64,000 nucleotides of DNA from Niallia nealsonii (GCF_002835805.1 NZ_PISE01000031.1:1-64000), one strand, 5' to 3'; shown: positions 52,999-64,000, counted from the stretch's first letter. The notes: a model not told the origin generated them from the sequence alone. Numbers and translations are program-made.

Positions 52999-54630
52999 AT
53001 GTCATCCATCGTACGGCAAAAAGCTATCTTATTTTATTTATTATCGGTTGTACTGCTTTTAACAGCGTGCCAATCATCAAACCAAAATACAGCTGCCAAA
53101 AAACAGGGGAAGCCCGAGCAAGGAGGAGAATTGATTTATGGATTAGCTACATCTCCTGACAGTTTAGATCCTCATACTAGCGGCATGGCAGTATCCACAA
53201 GAGTCAATAATAGCATTTATGAAAATTTAGTATATCAAACAACAGATAATAAAATAGAGCCATGGCTTGCAACAAAATGGGAAGTTTCCAAAGATCAGAA
53301 AACCTTTACTTTTACATTAAGAGATGATGTTACTTTTCAGGATGGCAGCAAGCTGAATGCTGAGGTTGTGAAGTATAATTTTGACCGAATTGTAAATCCT
53401 GAAACGAAAGCTGCAAGTGCATATGCATTGATCGAAAATTATCAATCATCAGAAGTGGTGGATGACTATACAATAACTTTCCATTTTTCTTCACCGTCTG
53501 CCACATTTTTAAGTAATTTGAGCCAGCCGAAACTTGCTATTGTTTCCAAACAAGCAGCCCAGAAGTATGGTCTATCTTTGGCAACCCATCCTGTGGGATC
53601 TGGACCATTTAAGTTTGTGAGTTTAGATGAAAATAATGAAATTGTCTTGGAAAGATTTGAAGATTATAAGGGGAAAGCACCATTTGCCAAACACGACGGA
53701 AAAGCATATTTAGATAAGCTGGTATATAAAATCATTCCAGAAGAGGCCACAAGAATAGGAAGTGTACAAAGCAATCAAATAAATGCAGTAGAAACTGTAC
53801 CTCCACAAGATGTACAATCGATTAAAAACAGCAAAAACTTAAAAATTTTCGAGACAGAAACAGCAGGAATGCCTTATGGTTTATTTTTAAATCCAAAAAA
53901 TGCACCATGGAATCAGCTGGAAGCTAGACAAGCATTGCAAGAGACCATTGATGTTGAGCAAATTGTTCAAACATTATATCTTGGCACATATAAACAAGCA
54001 TGGTCTGTTATCACACCTACTATATTAGGTTATAACAAAGATTTGGAAGGAAAGGGAAAACTTGATATTGCTCATGCAAATGAACTATTAGAAGGACTTG
54101 GTTGGAAGAAAAATAGTGATGGAATACGAGGAAAAGATGGAAAAGAACTAGTGCTTCGATTAATCGACAGCAATGTAAATAGAGAAAAAAGACATGATAT
54201 TGCCACTATTATTCAACAGCAATTAAAAGAAATAGGAGTGCAATTAGAAATTACTACGACTGCAGATTATTATAATATTACGAAAAATGGAAAAGATTAT
54301 GATGTAATTGGCAATAGTAGAGTCGCTGGAGATCCTGATGTGCTTCGTTTGTTCTTTCATTCAGAAAAACTGCCTGAAAATGGGGGATCTAATTTAGCTA
54401 GACTTGCAGATAAAGAAATTGATAAGTGGCTAGAACAAGGTGAGTTGGAAACAGATACAGCTAAACGAGTGGATTTATATAAAAAGGTTCAAGAAAAGTT
54501 AATCGATCAAGCTTATTTTATTCCTATATATGTATTTCCATATACGGTGGCAGCTTCTAATAATGTAGAAGGACTGGCATTTGATTCACAAGGATATCCT
54601 CTTTTTAATGATGTTTTTCTTACAAATTAA
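52999..54630 (+). CDS. Peptide-type ABC importer substrate-binding lipoprotein
   Basis: The product of 543 residues starts with a lipoprotein signal peptide; the lipobox LLTAC gives the lipidated Cys near residue 28. The SBP_bac_5 fold follows: GGELIYGLATSPDSLDPHTSG near residue 45, then the EPWLATKWEVSKDQKTFTFTLRDDVTFQDGS motif (split here) of cluster-C binding proteins. It would catch the substrate outside the membrane and pass it to the DppB/DppC-type channel. AAGGGGAG precedes ATG 52999. Length and layout match DppA/DdpA-type binders of peptides and similar compounds. Confidence 0.88.
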   Translation: MSSIVRQKAILFYLLSVVLLLTACQSSNQNTAAKKQGKPEQGGELIYGLATSPDSLDPHTSGMAVSTRVNNSIYENLVYQTTDNKIEPWLATKWEVSKDQKTFTFTLRDDVTFQDGSKLNAEVVKYNFDRIVNPETKAASAYALIENYQSSEVVDDYTITFHFSSPSATFLSNLSQPKLAIVSKQAAQKYGLSLATHPVGSGPFKFVSLDENNEIVLERFEDYKGKAPFAKHDGKAYLDKLVYKIIPEEATRIGSVQSNQINAVETVPPQDVQSIKNSKNLKIFETETAGMPYGLFLNPKNAPWNQLEARQALQETIDVEQIVQTLYLGTYKQAWSVITPTILGYNKDLEGKGKLDIAHANELLEGLGWKKNSDGIRGKDGKELVLRLIDSNVNREKRHDIATIIQQQLKEIGVQLEITTTADYYNITKNGKDYDVIGNSRVAGDPDVLRLFFHSEKLPENGGSNLARLADKEIDKWLEQGELETDTAKRVDLYKKVQEKLIDQAYFIPIYVFPYTVAASNNVEGLAFDSQGYPLFNDVFLTN

Positions 54631-54789
54631 TAACTAGCAAAAGATGCAGTCGTAAACATTTATAGGAGGAATGAAAAAGTAGAGGTTAGGAATCTGCTTC
54701 TATATTTTTTAGTGTGGTTAAAAAGGAGCTGTTATGGCTTTTTAATTTAAAAAGCGGAGCAAAGAACCAAATTTAGGAGGTGGCTGCAA

Positions 54790-55848
54790 ATGAAATTTAT
54801 ATTATTTTCTCTTATGAGCAACAATATTCATCCCATTACGAAAGAGGCATTTACTACTCAGCAGAAATTTCAGCAAGTAATTAATCAAGCTGTTTTTGCA
54901 GAACAGCAGGGGTTTGATGGTTTTGGAGTCGGAGAAAGACATGGCCGGCCCTTTCTTTCCTCCTCCCCAGCTGTTGTTCTGACTGCGATAGCTGCCAAAA
55001 CCGCCAAAATCAGATTACTGACAACCGTAACTGTTTTGAGTGTGTTAGATCCAGTTCGTGTAGCAGAGGATTATGCTACTTTGGATCATCTATCTGAAGG
55101 GAGATTGGAATTAATTATTGGAAAAGGGAATGACCCACGACATTATCCTTTGTTCGGCATTTCAGAGGAAGAACAGTGGGAATCTCTTGCTGAACGATAT
55201 GAGCTTTTAAAAAGATTATGGAAGGAAGAGTGTGTAAGTTGGAGTGGAAAGTATCGTCCGCCTTTACAAGAAGTTACTATAGAGCCAAGACCATATCAGA
55301 AGGTGATACCAATTTGGCATGGCAGTGCATCTAGCAAAATGTCAACAGAATTAGCCGCAAAAAACGGGGAGCCTATTTTTTCTTCAAATGTCTTTCATCC
55401 AATGACTAAATATAAAGAGTTAATTGATCATTATAAGGAAAGATTGGCTTATTATGGGCATAATCCACAACAGGCGGTTATTGGATCGGGAGCAGGAAAC
55501 TTATATATCGCAAATACAAAAGAAGAAGCTATAAAAAAATATCAGCCTTATTATGAGATTTTTAGCAACACAGATGCTTCTAAGCATAATAATTCTCCAT
55601 TTACAGACTTAGAAGACAATGTGAAAAATGGCCCATCATTAGTTGGATCTGCGGAATCGATTATTGAGAAAATTTTGTTTTATCATAAGTATTATGGTCA
55701 CCAAGTTCAAGGGATAAGTGTCGATGGATTAAGCGAAAACGAACAAAAAGAACAAATACAGCGTTTTGCTGAAGAAGTAATCCCGACATTGCAAAAAGAG
55801 ATTCCAGATTTCATATGGAGAGATTCTAAAGAAGCATTAAGCAATTAA
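54790..55848 (+). CDS. Second luciferase-like flavin-dependent oxidoreductase
   Basis: The product of 352 residues has the bacterial-luciferase barrel: FGVGERHGRPFLSSSPAVVLTAIAAKT, then TVTVLSVLDPVRVAEDYATLDHLSEGRLELIIGKG (split here), typical of the LLM class. The C-terminal part contains a helix pair, as in group-1 members. It is different from the NtaA/SnaA-type enzyme at 47748, with only general similarity. It follows the binding-protein gene by about 160 bases and has its own strong ribosome site (AGGAGGTGG), so it may be co-transcribed or partly separate. A second oxidation step on the imported compound is inferred. Confidence 0.85.
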   Translation: MKFILFSLMSNNIHPITKEAFTTQQKFQQVINQAVFAEQQGFDGFGVGERHGRPFLSSSPAVVLTAIAAKTAKIRLLTTVTVLSVLDPVRVAEDYATLDHLSEGRLELIIGKGNDPRHYPLFGISEEEQWESLAERYELLKRLWKEECVSWSGKYRPPLQEVTIEPRPYQKVIPIWHGSASSKMSTELAAKNGEPIFSSNVFHPMTKYKELIDHYKERLAYYGHNPQQAVIGSGAGNLYIANTKEEAIKKYQPYYEIFSNTDASKHNNSPFTDLEDNVKNGPSLVGSAESIIEKILFYHKYYGHQVQGISVDGLSENEQKEQIQRFAEEVIPTLQKEIPDFIWRDSKEALSN

Positions 55849-55949
55849 AGCATAGTCGGGACTGAAAGGTCATCTGAAAAATGATTTTTGATTTCATCTC
55901 CATTATTTTAGAGTTTTGTTAAAGAGAATGGTTGATTTTTTAGTAATAA

Positions 55950-55984
55950 GGGAAACTCTGAATCACTTAGAGTTTCCCTTTTGC
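55950..55984. terminator. Terminator at the end of the catabolic cluster
   Basis: GGGAAACTCT (55950-55959) pairs with AGAGTTTCCC (55969-55978), followed by TTTT. It also bounds the convergent minus-strand gene. Confidence 0.85.
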
Positions 55985-55985
55985 A

Positions 55986-56291
55986 TTAGAACCGGATTGT
56001 TTTTTTAGGCGGTTTATTGGGGGATTCTATTAACCTTGCCACTTTTTTGCCTTTTTTGAACTTTCTATTATTCATCCAATATACAAACGCTTCTGCATTA
56101 AAATAAACTCCATACTTCTTATTGCCATCTTCGTCCACATGGACTATTTCCCAATAAGGATGATTGTTGTTTTTATCATAAAGCCATTTATCAAAATCAT
56201 GTTGCAATTGGCGAATATTTTTTCCTACTTTTGCAGGACAAATCATATATTCTGTATCGGCTTCATAACAAAATTCAATTCGAATAATCAT
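55986..56291 (-). CDS. Hypothetical protein, 101 residues
   Basis: The product is small, soluble and basic: MIIRIEFCYEADTEYMICPAKV, then a helix, KNIRQLQHDFDKWLYDK, and a basic end with KKGKKVARLIES. It looks like a complete alpha/beta domain with an aromatic core (HPYWEIVHVDEDG, FNAEAFVYWMNN). I do not recognise the family. AGGAGAAAG precedes the start at a usable distance. The gene is alone on the minus strand. Confidence 0.6.
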   Translation of the reverse strand: MIIRIEFCYEADTEYMICPAKVGKNIRQLQHDFDKWLYDKNNNHPYWEIVHVDEDGNKKYGVYFNAEAFVYWMNNRKFKKGKKVARLIESPNKPPKKTIRF

Positions 56292-56465
56292 AAGTTAACT
56301 TCTTTCTCCTATATAGTAAATTTTTTTAAAAGTCTTTAGCTATCAGGATGTAGCCCTGGTTACAGCTAATGCTCTGCTTTCCCGAATAGAAGAAGGTCTC
56401 AGCCATTTTAATCTTGTTTTGTTGAAAGCATAAAGAATGAATGAGAGAAGCAACGATCTGTATCT

Positions 56466-58184
56466 TTACAATTTGAATCTATCCGTTAATTTCTTCATGT
56501 CTGCAGCCATAACAGTAAGCTGTTCAATGGAATGAGATATGTCTGTAATCAACACTTCTTGATTTGCGGTGATTTGTACTGTATTTTTTGTTTCCGCTAC
56601 AGCTTTTTCGGCAATGTTTGCTGTCTCATTTGCAGATGCAGTGATTTCTTCAGCCGCTGCAGACATTTCTTCAGCTGATGCTGTTACTTCTTGAATCTTT
56701 GTGTTCACCTCTTGTAGCGCTTTAAAAATATTACTGAAAACATGTTGTGTTTCTCCTACTGAATGGATTCCTTTTTTTACATGATTTGATACAACTTCCA
56801 TCGTATCAACAGTTTGATTAGTAGCTTGGTTAATTTGATCAATTATGTAGCGAATACTCATTGTTGATTGTTCAGACTGCTCTGCTAGTTTGCGCACTTC
56901 ATCTGCAACAACGGCAAATCCTTTTCCAGATTCGCCAGCACGGGCAGCTTCAATAGCCGCATTTAGTGCAAGCAAGTTTGTTTGAGATGAAATTTCTTGA
57001 ATAATGTTTACGATGGATTCAATTTCCTGTGAATGTGATTTTAGAGTCAGCATGGAACTCGCTGATTCCTTTACAGAAAGGTTAATGGTATCCATTTGTT
57101 TGATTAAATTATCTACTTTTTGATTGCCATCTTCTACTTCTTCATGTGTGTTGGCAGAAAGCTCTGATACGATAGAAGAATTATCTGCAACATTGTTTAT
57201 GCATATGGACATTTCTCCAAGGACTAGTGCACTTTCATCCAAACTCTTATGCTGTGTTTCTACATCAGAAGCGATTTGTTCCACCGTTATGGCAATTTCA
57301 TTACTTGCTGCTTGTGTTTCATTTGCATGGATTAACAGCTTTGCGGCTGTTGTATTTATTTGCGATGAATTATTGTTGATAGTGGAAATCATTGCTTTTA
57401 AATCTTGCAGCATTTGATTAAATGAATGGGTCAGTTTTCCGATTTCATCGTTTCTTTTTGATTCAATAGAAACAGTTAAATCGCCTTTTCCAATTAATTC
57501 AACATTTTTACTTAAAACTTGGAGAGGTTTTATAATAGATATAGTTGCAAAGTAAATAAGAATTATACTAATTATTAATACACATAAAGTGATAAGCAGT
57601 AATTCTATTTTATTTTTTTTCATGGAAGAATAAACTTTTGTAGCATCAAGGTCAGCACCTATCACTCCAATGACGTCTCCAGTACTTGATTTTATTGGCA
57701 TATAGGCTGTAATTAATGCCCCATATTCATCTGAATAGCTCATTTGACCGACTTGCTGTTTTCCTGTCTCAAAGGCTTTAACTAACAGCGGATAGTTAGT
57801 GTCTTCTACTGTTCCAAGTGCAGAGGCATCTTCTGAATCCAAGGGCATACCGTCTACTATGTATCTATACGTATAACCATTGCTGCTTTTTTGACGGTCC
57901 ATTGTAAATAAATAAACTAAACCATTCGTTTCTCTAATTTCATTTAATGTTTTCCGCAGTTTATAATAATAGTCTGTTTCACTTGATGCAAGTGTCAGTT
58001 CTTCATATTTATTTGGATCCATTACTTTTACAGCTTGCTGCAAAATCGATAATGCCTGATCTCCTAATGAACTAGTGATAGTTTCTGTTGAAGTACGAAG
58101 AGATATAAAGCTAGTTAATAGGCCAGACAACAAAATAATACTAGAAAAGATGATAATCATTTTAACTTTAATGCTTTTTCTCAT
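56466..58184 (-). CDS. Methyl-accepting chemotaxis protein with extracellular Cache domain
   Basis: ATG 58184 has GAGGGAG upstream; the 16 codons before it lack a site. The product of 572 residues has a membrane helix ([21 protein letters not shown]), an extracellular Cache-type sensor domain of about 160 residues with [16 protein letters not shown] and [13 protein letters not shown], and a second helix. HAMP follows, then a long signalling coiled coil with the tip [39 protein letters not shown] (split here). The Cache domain of this type binds small molecules such as amino or organic acids. It is transcribed alone; the ligand is unknown. Confidence 0.88.
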   Translation of the reverse strand: MRKSIKVKMIIIFSSIILLSGLLTSFISLRTSTETITSSLGDQALSILQQAVKVMDPNKYEELTLASSETDYYYKLRKTLNEIRETNGLVYLFTMDRQKSSNGYTYRYIVDGMPLDSEDASALGTVEDTNYPLLVKAFETGKQQVGQMSYSDEYGALITAYMPIKSSTGDVIGVIGADLDATKVYSSMKKNKIELLLITLCVLIISIILIYFATISIIKPLQVLSKNVELIGKGDLTVSIESKRNDEIGKLTHSFNQMLQDLKAMISTINNNSSQINTTAAKLLIHANETQAASNEIAITVEQIASDVETQHKSLDESALVLGEMSICINNVADNSSIVSELSANTHEEVEDGNQKVDNLIKQMDTINLSVKESASSMLTLKSHSQEIESIVNIIQEISSQTNLLALNAAIEAARAGESGKGFAVVADEVRKLAEQSEQSTMSIRYIIDQINQATNQTVDTMEVVSNHVKKGIHSVGETQHVFSNIFKALQEVNTKIQEVTASAEEMSAAAEEITASANETANIAEKAVAETKNTVQITANQEVLITDISHSIEQLTVMAADMKKLTDRFKL

Positions 58185-58872
58185 AATTGCTCCCTCGTTA
58201 GTGATAGTATTTATGTGGGTAATAAGGATCATGGACTATTATACTACAAAATAACCATTTGAATGATAAAAATTTTCAATATTTTGCAATAAAGAAAAAA
58301 TAATGAATAAATTCAGGTGAGTATTAGCTGAACAGGGATTTTTCACCTTTTCTAAGGATCATGTTTGTATCTATAAAAGGAGGTGAACTAATGTAGGGGA
58401 AAATAAATTCCTATGGTTTATGCAGTATTTGATTGTAGAGAGGGAATGTTTATTGAAAAAGAAGATGGTGGATTTATGAAAAAAGCTCTTCTCAAAAAAT
58501 GAGTTGGGCATTTTTTATTAGGTGCAACCTTTATATTCATCATAATGAGTCGCAGGATTAATGGTTTGGATTAGGCAGCAACTACATCCTCTATATGGAT
58601 AAACTCAATGTCAGCTACTTTTTCCGCTCCCTTTGATTATACGATAAAAAAGGAGAGGCACTAAATGATTACTATGCTGTAATGCAGAGGCCGTCAAGCT
58701 TAGGCAGAGGAGAAAATTCATAATTTTTAGCTAGTTGTAATTTATGTAGGGAAAGAAAAAGGTGCACTTTAAATATTGCTTAGAGGGTTCTTTCAATCAA
58801 ATAAATTCATATATCCTTCTATAAAATAGCGCTTCTAGCATTACTTTTTCTTTAATGATTCAAGCTCGCTTT
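58185..58872. other. Gene-poor region with small remnants
   Basis: On the plus strand a 29-codon frame (MVYAVFDCREGMFIEKEDGG) from about 58412 and a later piece, SSIWINSMSATFSAPFDYTIKK followed by LNDYYAVM-like codons near 58670, look like worn ends of lost genes. A hairpin (GCTCTTCTCA with TGAGTTGGGC) near 58483-58510 is followed by TTTTTT and may be a terminator. Confidence 0.4.
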
Positions 58873-58950
58873 TTAATTTTTAATTTCATTTTGATTATGA
58901 ACGGTTAGAGCAAATGCAGCAGCAGCTAATGCAAAACCAATATACTCCAT
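58873..58950 (-). CDS. 25-residue hydrophobic peptide gene
   Basis: ATG at 58950 has TGGAGGTGAT at perfect distance. The product MEYIGFALAAAAFALTVHNQ plus five more residues has one hydrophobic helix and a polar tail. It follows the DUF4083 gene by 41 bases on the same strand, so the two may be co-transcribed. The function is unknown. The strong ribosome site is the main reason to accept it. Confidence 0.5.
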   Translation of the reverse strand: MEYIGFALAAAAFALTVHNQNEIKN

Positions 58951-58991
58951 GCTAATCACCTCCATTTAATAAAAATAATTATACGAACAGA

Positions 58992-59174
58992 TTAATTCTG
59001 CTTATCTTTTTCAAGCAAATCAATAATTCGATCCAATTTATGTTCTATGGCTTTAGATTGTTTGTATCCATTTTTATTTGTTACATTTTTAATAATGACT
59101 ACAATGGCCAAAATGACAGCAATCACAATAATAAATAAAAAGGTTTGAAAAATAATATCACCATAGTTAATCAT
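58992..59174 (-). CDS. DUF4083-type small membrane protein
   Basis: ATG 59174 is chosen because AAAAAGGAGCC precedes it; the 16 residues before lack a ribosome site. The 60-residue product has one long membrane helix, TFLFIIVIAVILAIVVIIK, and the tail KAIEHKLDRIIDLLEKDK, which is the DUF4083 signature (hydrophobic front, then LDRIIELLEKDK). The function is unknown. A 25-residue peptide gene follows. Confidence 0.72.
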   Translation of the reverse strand: MINYGDIIFQTFLFIIVIAVILAIVVIIKNVTNKNGYKQSKAIEHKLDRIIDLLEKDKQN

Positions 59175-59320
59175 TGTTAGAGGCTCCTTTTTAGGTATAT
59201 TATACCATCTGTTTTTATCCATCTGTCAAATATTGATTGATGTGTGAGAATTAAAGATTGATTAACTAGGCTGTATCCACTACGCTTAATGAATCCAGCA
59301 ATGTTAAAGGAGGATATTTC

Positions 59321-60148
59321 ATGTTAAAAGAAAAGATGCATATTGCTGTTCCAACAGCGTTTTATGAAGATGAATCATTAAATATACAAGGGACAATCGA
59401 ACATATTAAATCACTTTATAGTCAGGGAATACAATCTGTTCTTGTTTGTGGATCGACAGGAGAACAGCATAGTTTAACTTTAAAGGAGAAATTGAAAATC
59501 CTTGATGATCTTGTAGCAGAGGAAGAGCTTATTCATAATATGGAAATTATTTTTGGAGTTTCTTCTATCAGACAAAAAGAAGCTGTTGAACTTGCCAAAA
59601 GAATTCAACCTACTAAAATAGCTGCTATTTTGCTTGGATATCCACCTTACATCCTTCCGGCACAGGAAGAAGCATTGATTTATGCAAAAAAGATTATTCG
59701 TTTCAGTCAAAAGCCAACCATCCTATATAATAATCCGAAAAGAACCGGATTCGATCTTTCATCAGAAAGTATTATCGAATTAAGTGGTTTAGACTTGGTT
59801 ATTGGACTAAAAGAGGCTGGCAACACAAAAAGAGTTTTATCACTAAAAAGGGAGATTCGAAATAAAAATTTTTATTTTTATGCAGGTGGTGAAATGCAGC
59901 TAGAGGAAAAAGTTTCATTAGGATTTAATCGCTTATCTTCTATTGCTGGAAATATACATCCACTTAAAGTAAAACAATGGTTTATTAAGATGGTTTCTAA
60001 ACAAACGATAACAGAACAAGAAAAGTTAGAGATAGCTAGTCTACTAGATGAAATTTATACAGGATCTCCTTTAGCTTATGTGAAAAAATCCATAAATGAA
60101 AAAGGAATTACGATGGGAGTGTGCCGAAGTCCGTTGGGGAATGTTTAA
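59321..60148 (+). CDS. DapA-family (dihydrodipicolinate-synthase-like) lyase/aldolase
   Basis: The product of 275 residues, somewhat shorter than DapA, has the (beta/alpha)8 fold: GSTGEQHSLTLKEK with the first Gly-rich loop, the catalytic Tyr136 in ILYNNPKRTG, and the Schiff-base Lys164 in VIGLKEAG. The family includes N-acetylneuraminate lyase and keto-deoxy-sugar aldolases; an Arg or acidic residue that would name the substrate is not clear. AAAGGAGGA precedes ATG 59321. No partner genes are nearby, so the substrate remains open. Confidence 0.8.
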   Translation: MLKEKMHIAVPTAFYEDESLNIQGTIEHIKSLYSQGIQSVLVCGSTGEQHSLTLKEKLKILDDLVAEEELIHNMEIIFGVSSIRQKEAVELAKRIQPTKIAAILLGYPPYILPAQEEALIYAKKIIRFSQKPTILYNNPKRTGFDLSSESIIELSGLDLVIGLKEAGNTKRVLSLKREIRNKNFYFYAGGEMQLEEKVSLGFNRLSSIAGNIHPLKVKQWFIKMVSKQTITEQEKLEIASLLDEIYTGSPLAYVKKSINEKGITMGVCRSPLGNV

Positions 60149-60619
60149 TCTAGTATATCGGTAAATCTATCGTCATATAATGAATACCGTTATTCATTAT
60201 AGCTTAATTGATTAGGTTAATAAACCTATTATCTTCAAATTATTGCCCGATTTTTTTCTTTTTTAGATAGATTAGAAGGTAAAAAAAAGAGCGAGATATG
60301 GACGGATAGCATGTGGCAGTTGGATATAAAAGAAAAGAGTTCCTCCACATGGGAGGAACTCTCAGAATACAGAAAAGTCTTTTTATAGGGCTTTTTTAAT
60401 TTTTTCCTTTTGAAAGTTCTACTATTGTATCTAATTCGCTGTATTTAGTAGAATAATATTTGTAATTTCCAAAGGAAGGGGATTGTCCGGTTTATAGTTT
60501 CTGTTTTTATAAAAACTAGTGTTAAATATTGGAAACATTTCCTTTTTTTTATCATGATTTTGATGCAATATGTATCCGTAAGCGCGAGACGAACAAAATA
60601 TTTGTCCCACGCTTACGAG
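60149..60619. other. Intergenic region with two hairpins
   Basis: Hairpins lie at 60336-60362 (AGAGTTCCTCC with GGAGGAACTCT) and at 60577-60617 (CGTAAGCG with CGCTTACG plus inner pairing). Neither has a clear T-run. The second stands just beyond the stop of the minus-strand GntR gene and may end it. No gene is seen. Confidence 0.55.
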
Positions 60620-61330
60620 CTATAATAAATATCCATTCGATTGAATAAAAAACTGTGATTGTTGATAGTTATAGGTAACTTTGGAAAAATCGAATGGCTG
60701 GCCGTTTGTTAAATGAAAAATGCCTTCTACATAAAGTTTAGGATCTCCTTTGTTCAGCCCTAAATAGTTCGCCTCTTCATCATTGAGTTTATCTATATGA
60801 AGATAGGAATCGGTAAAGCCGACTTTTAATCCTAATCCTTCCCGAATATAATCAAAGATCGATTCAGAAACAATTTCTTTATTTAAATAGGAAATGATGG
60901 CTTTATTATAATAGGATTCCTCTACACATAATGTTTGTCCATTAATATAGCGGATTCTTTTTACATAATAAACATCGGCGTTGGGTTCAATATTTAAATT
61001 ATGAGATGCTTCTTCTGTTGGTGTTCGCACATCTAATTCAATTATATTGGAAGTGATATGATAATCCTCCAAATCCTTTTTAAATCCTTGATTGGAAAGC
61101 AAACTAATATAGCCTTTTCTTTTATGTCTTCTAACAAAAATCCCGCTGCCTCTGACTTGAAATACCATCCCTTTTTTTTCCAATAGATCTAGCGACTTAG
61201 TAATCGTGCTTTTGCTTACTGCAAATTGAGTCATTAATGTCTCTAATACTGGCAGTTTATCTCCTTGCTGCAGGGCATTTTCCTCGATATATTTTTCTAT
61301 CTCGATTGCGATTTCCTGATATTTTAACAT
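60620..61330 (-). CDS. GntR-family regulator with UTRA domain
   Basis: ATG 61330 is preferred over ATG 61336 because GAGG lies at a usable distance only from the former. The product of 236 residues has a winged helix-turn-helix (GDKLPVLETLMTQFAVSKSTITKSLDLLEKKG, split here) and a UTRA effector domain from about residue 75. GntR-UTRA proteins of this type sense phosphorylated sugars. It is divergent from the 6-phospho-beta-glucosidase gene, whose promoter contains a palindrome in the spacer, so it almost certainly represses that gene. Confidence 0.85.
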   Translation of the reverse strand: MLKYQEIAIEIEKYIEENALQQGDKLPVLETLMTQFAVSKSTITKSLDLLEKKGMVFQVRGSGIFVRRHKRKGYISLLSNQGFKKDLEDYHITSNIIELDVRTPTEEASHNLNIEPNADVYYVKRIRYINGQTLCVEESYYNKAIISYLNKEIVSESIFDYIREGLGLKVGFTDSYLHIDKLNDEEANYLGLNKGDPKLYVEGIFHLTNGQPFDFSKVTYNYQQSQFFIQSNGYLL

Positions 61331-63073
<1,743 letters not shown>

Positions 63074-63096
63074 TAGACAACATAGTGCTATTAGAT

Positions 63097-63142
63097 AAAC
63101 CAAATAGGGCATCTTATCACAGGTGCCTTATTTGGTTTTTTC
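63097..63142 (+). terminator. Terminator of the glucosidase gene
   Basis: AAACCAAATA (63097-63106) pairs with TATTTGGTTT (63129-63138), with inner pairs between GGGCATC and GGTGCC, followed by TTTTC. Confidence 0.85.
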
Positions 63143-63203
63143 TATACTAGTTTCTAAATATTGAAGTTTATGCTCCAATTTTAAAGTATATGGTAAAATG
63201 TGT

Positions 63204-63489
63204 ATGAGTTTTAATGTGGAAAATATAGCATCAAGTTTTTTATATTGAAAAAGCAAGGAGACTTTCTGATAAGTTAAAAGCAAAAGGAGACAGCGCTTCT
63301 ACGGAAGAAAAGGAATATTATTTAATTACCACAAATTATGGAAGGCATCTTATATTAGCAGAAGATAGCATACAAGCTGTTAAACTGTGGGATGACAAAC
63401 TATATGCTGAAGGGGAACGGATTATGAAAACGAGTCCTCCGCTATTTACGGTTGAGCGAATTGGCTATGAAAGTGAATTGATTTTTTAA
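63204..63489 (+). pseudogene. Small soluble protein gene with a T-run frameshift
   Basis: ATG 63204 gives MSFNVENIASSF, then a six-T run at 63236-63241 shifts the frame. The other frame continues YIEKARRLSDKLKAKGDSAS and stays open to TAA 63489, ending FTVERIGYESELIF. With one base changed the gene would encode about 94 residues of soluble protein with a charged helix and a beta-rich end. I do not recognise the family. It may be a true pseudogene or a sequence error. Confidence 0.55.
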
Positions 63490-63519
63490 TTGTATAAAAT
63501 AGAAGGGGAGGAAGCGCAT

Positions 63520-63702
63520 ATGAAGAGTAGAGTATTAAATTTTAGTGTTCTCTTTCTGATGCTCTCAACAATGGCAATAAATAATTTAGATTTACTTCAC
63601 TCCTTCAAAACTGTTTTGAACAGTATTTGTATAACGGTTTTAATTCTCATTGCTTGTGAACGTTTATTCCGCTATATAAAAAGAGGGAAAAATGCACTTT
63701 AA
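63520..63702 (+). CDS. Small two-helix membrane protein
   Basis: ATG 63520 has GGGGAGGAAGCG upstream, which marks the start. The product of 60 residues has two hydrophobic helices (VLNFSVLFLMLSTMAI and ICITVLILIACERLF) and a basic tail, RYIKRGKNAL. No family is recognised. It follows the frameshifted gene by 30 bases and may be in the same transcript. Confidence 0.6.
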   Translation: MKSRVLNFSVLFLMLSTMAINNLDLLHSFKTVLNSICITVLILIACERLFRYIKRGKNAL

Positions 63703-63818
63703 CTTATTCTCTATACTAACTAGAATGGGGAAAGTATAATTTAGGGAGAATTTATATTTTTGGCAGATTAATATATATTGAATTTTTATCTAGTATAAGT
63801 GCATACAGGGGAAATTTG

Positions 63819-64000
63819 ATGAAACATGCTACAGGAGCAATTTATTTATCACTCGGAATATTATTGCTTTCTTTTGAAAATTTCGAAGGATATTATTCAA
63901 GCTTTACCTGGATTTTTTGGCTGTCTATTCTTTCTTATTGGCCTTTTGTTTTCATTTTCTGCTTTTAAAGATTATTGGAATAAACCTAATAAAAGAATAA
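63819..64000 (+). pseudogene. Small membrane protein gene, frameshifted, incomplete at window end
   Basis: ATG 63819 follows AGGGGAAATTTG. The frame reads MKHATGAIYLSLGILLLSF and then meets an A-run at 63877-63880; the alternative frame reads EISKDIIQALPGFFGCLFFLIGLLFSFSAF and continues beyond the window end. One base too many breaks it. The intact form would have two membrane helices. Confidence 0.5.

Overview
The window is AT-rich chromosomal DNA from a spore-forming member of the Bacillaceae. This is inferred from Bacillus-type ribosome-binding sites (AGGAGG), many rho-independent terminators, a CwlJ-type cortex hydrolase, a YuzL-like small protein, YolD, CBO0543-family membrane proteins, a czcD/czcO remnant and an IS1182 element. 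I see no rRNA, tRNA, CRISPR array or replication origin. A large fraction of the genes are broken by single-base indels or nonsense codons, so the region is a decaying accessory zone broken up by intact operons.

Positions 1-7.5 kb hold a 22-bp perfect palindrome, a secreted SH3 protein, a degraded phage lysis cassette (BhlA holin, SPP1-type holin, M15 endolysin), small hypothetical genes, an SOS-box-preceded WYL-like/YolD pair, a methyltransferase and a cwlJ paralogue. Positions 8.3-11.5 kb hold the most striking unit. A cyclic-di-GMP-I (GEMM) riboswitch with an overlapping terminator precedes a STAS-like protein, a ketoacyl-ACP-synthase-III homologue that keeps the catalytic Cys but not the His and Asn, and a chemoreceptor with almost no extracytoplasmic domain.

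Positions 12-27 kb hold more lysis-cassette debris, a divergent MocR regulator/EamA exporter pair with CTGTAC operators, a nonsense-mutated IS1182 element, a second lysis cassette ending in an intact amidase with ChW repeats, a dead EamA/LysR pair, an SGNH hydrolase and a LysE/AraC pair. Positions 27-44 kb are a run of single genes: alpha/beta hydrolases, aldose epimerase, YuzL, a broken SAP-DUF6434 gene behind an SOS-like box, a truncated CDF transporter with CzcO, a frameshifted LysE, a GIY-YIG protein, acyltransferase 3, a SolA-type oxidase, Ndk, a YrzF-like kinase and a CBO0543 protein.

Positions 44.8-55.8 kb form a coherent catabolic cluster. It has an M20 amidohydrolase, a divergent LysR regulator, then a YtnI-like glutaredoxin, an NtaA/SnaA-type flavin monooxygenase, a peptide-type ABC importer (DppB, DppC, a fused DppD-DppF ATPase, a lipoprotein) and a second luciferase-like monooxygenase. 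By analogy with the ytm and yxe operons of B. subtilis it probably imports and breaks down an organosulfur or N-acylated compound. Positions 56-64 kb hold a large chemoreceptor, small membrane proteins, a DapA-family aldolase, a GntR-UTRA regulator and a 6-phospho-beta-glucosidase whose promoter carries a palindromic operator in the spacer, then two further frameshifted small genes.
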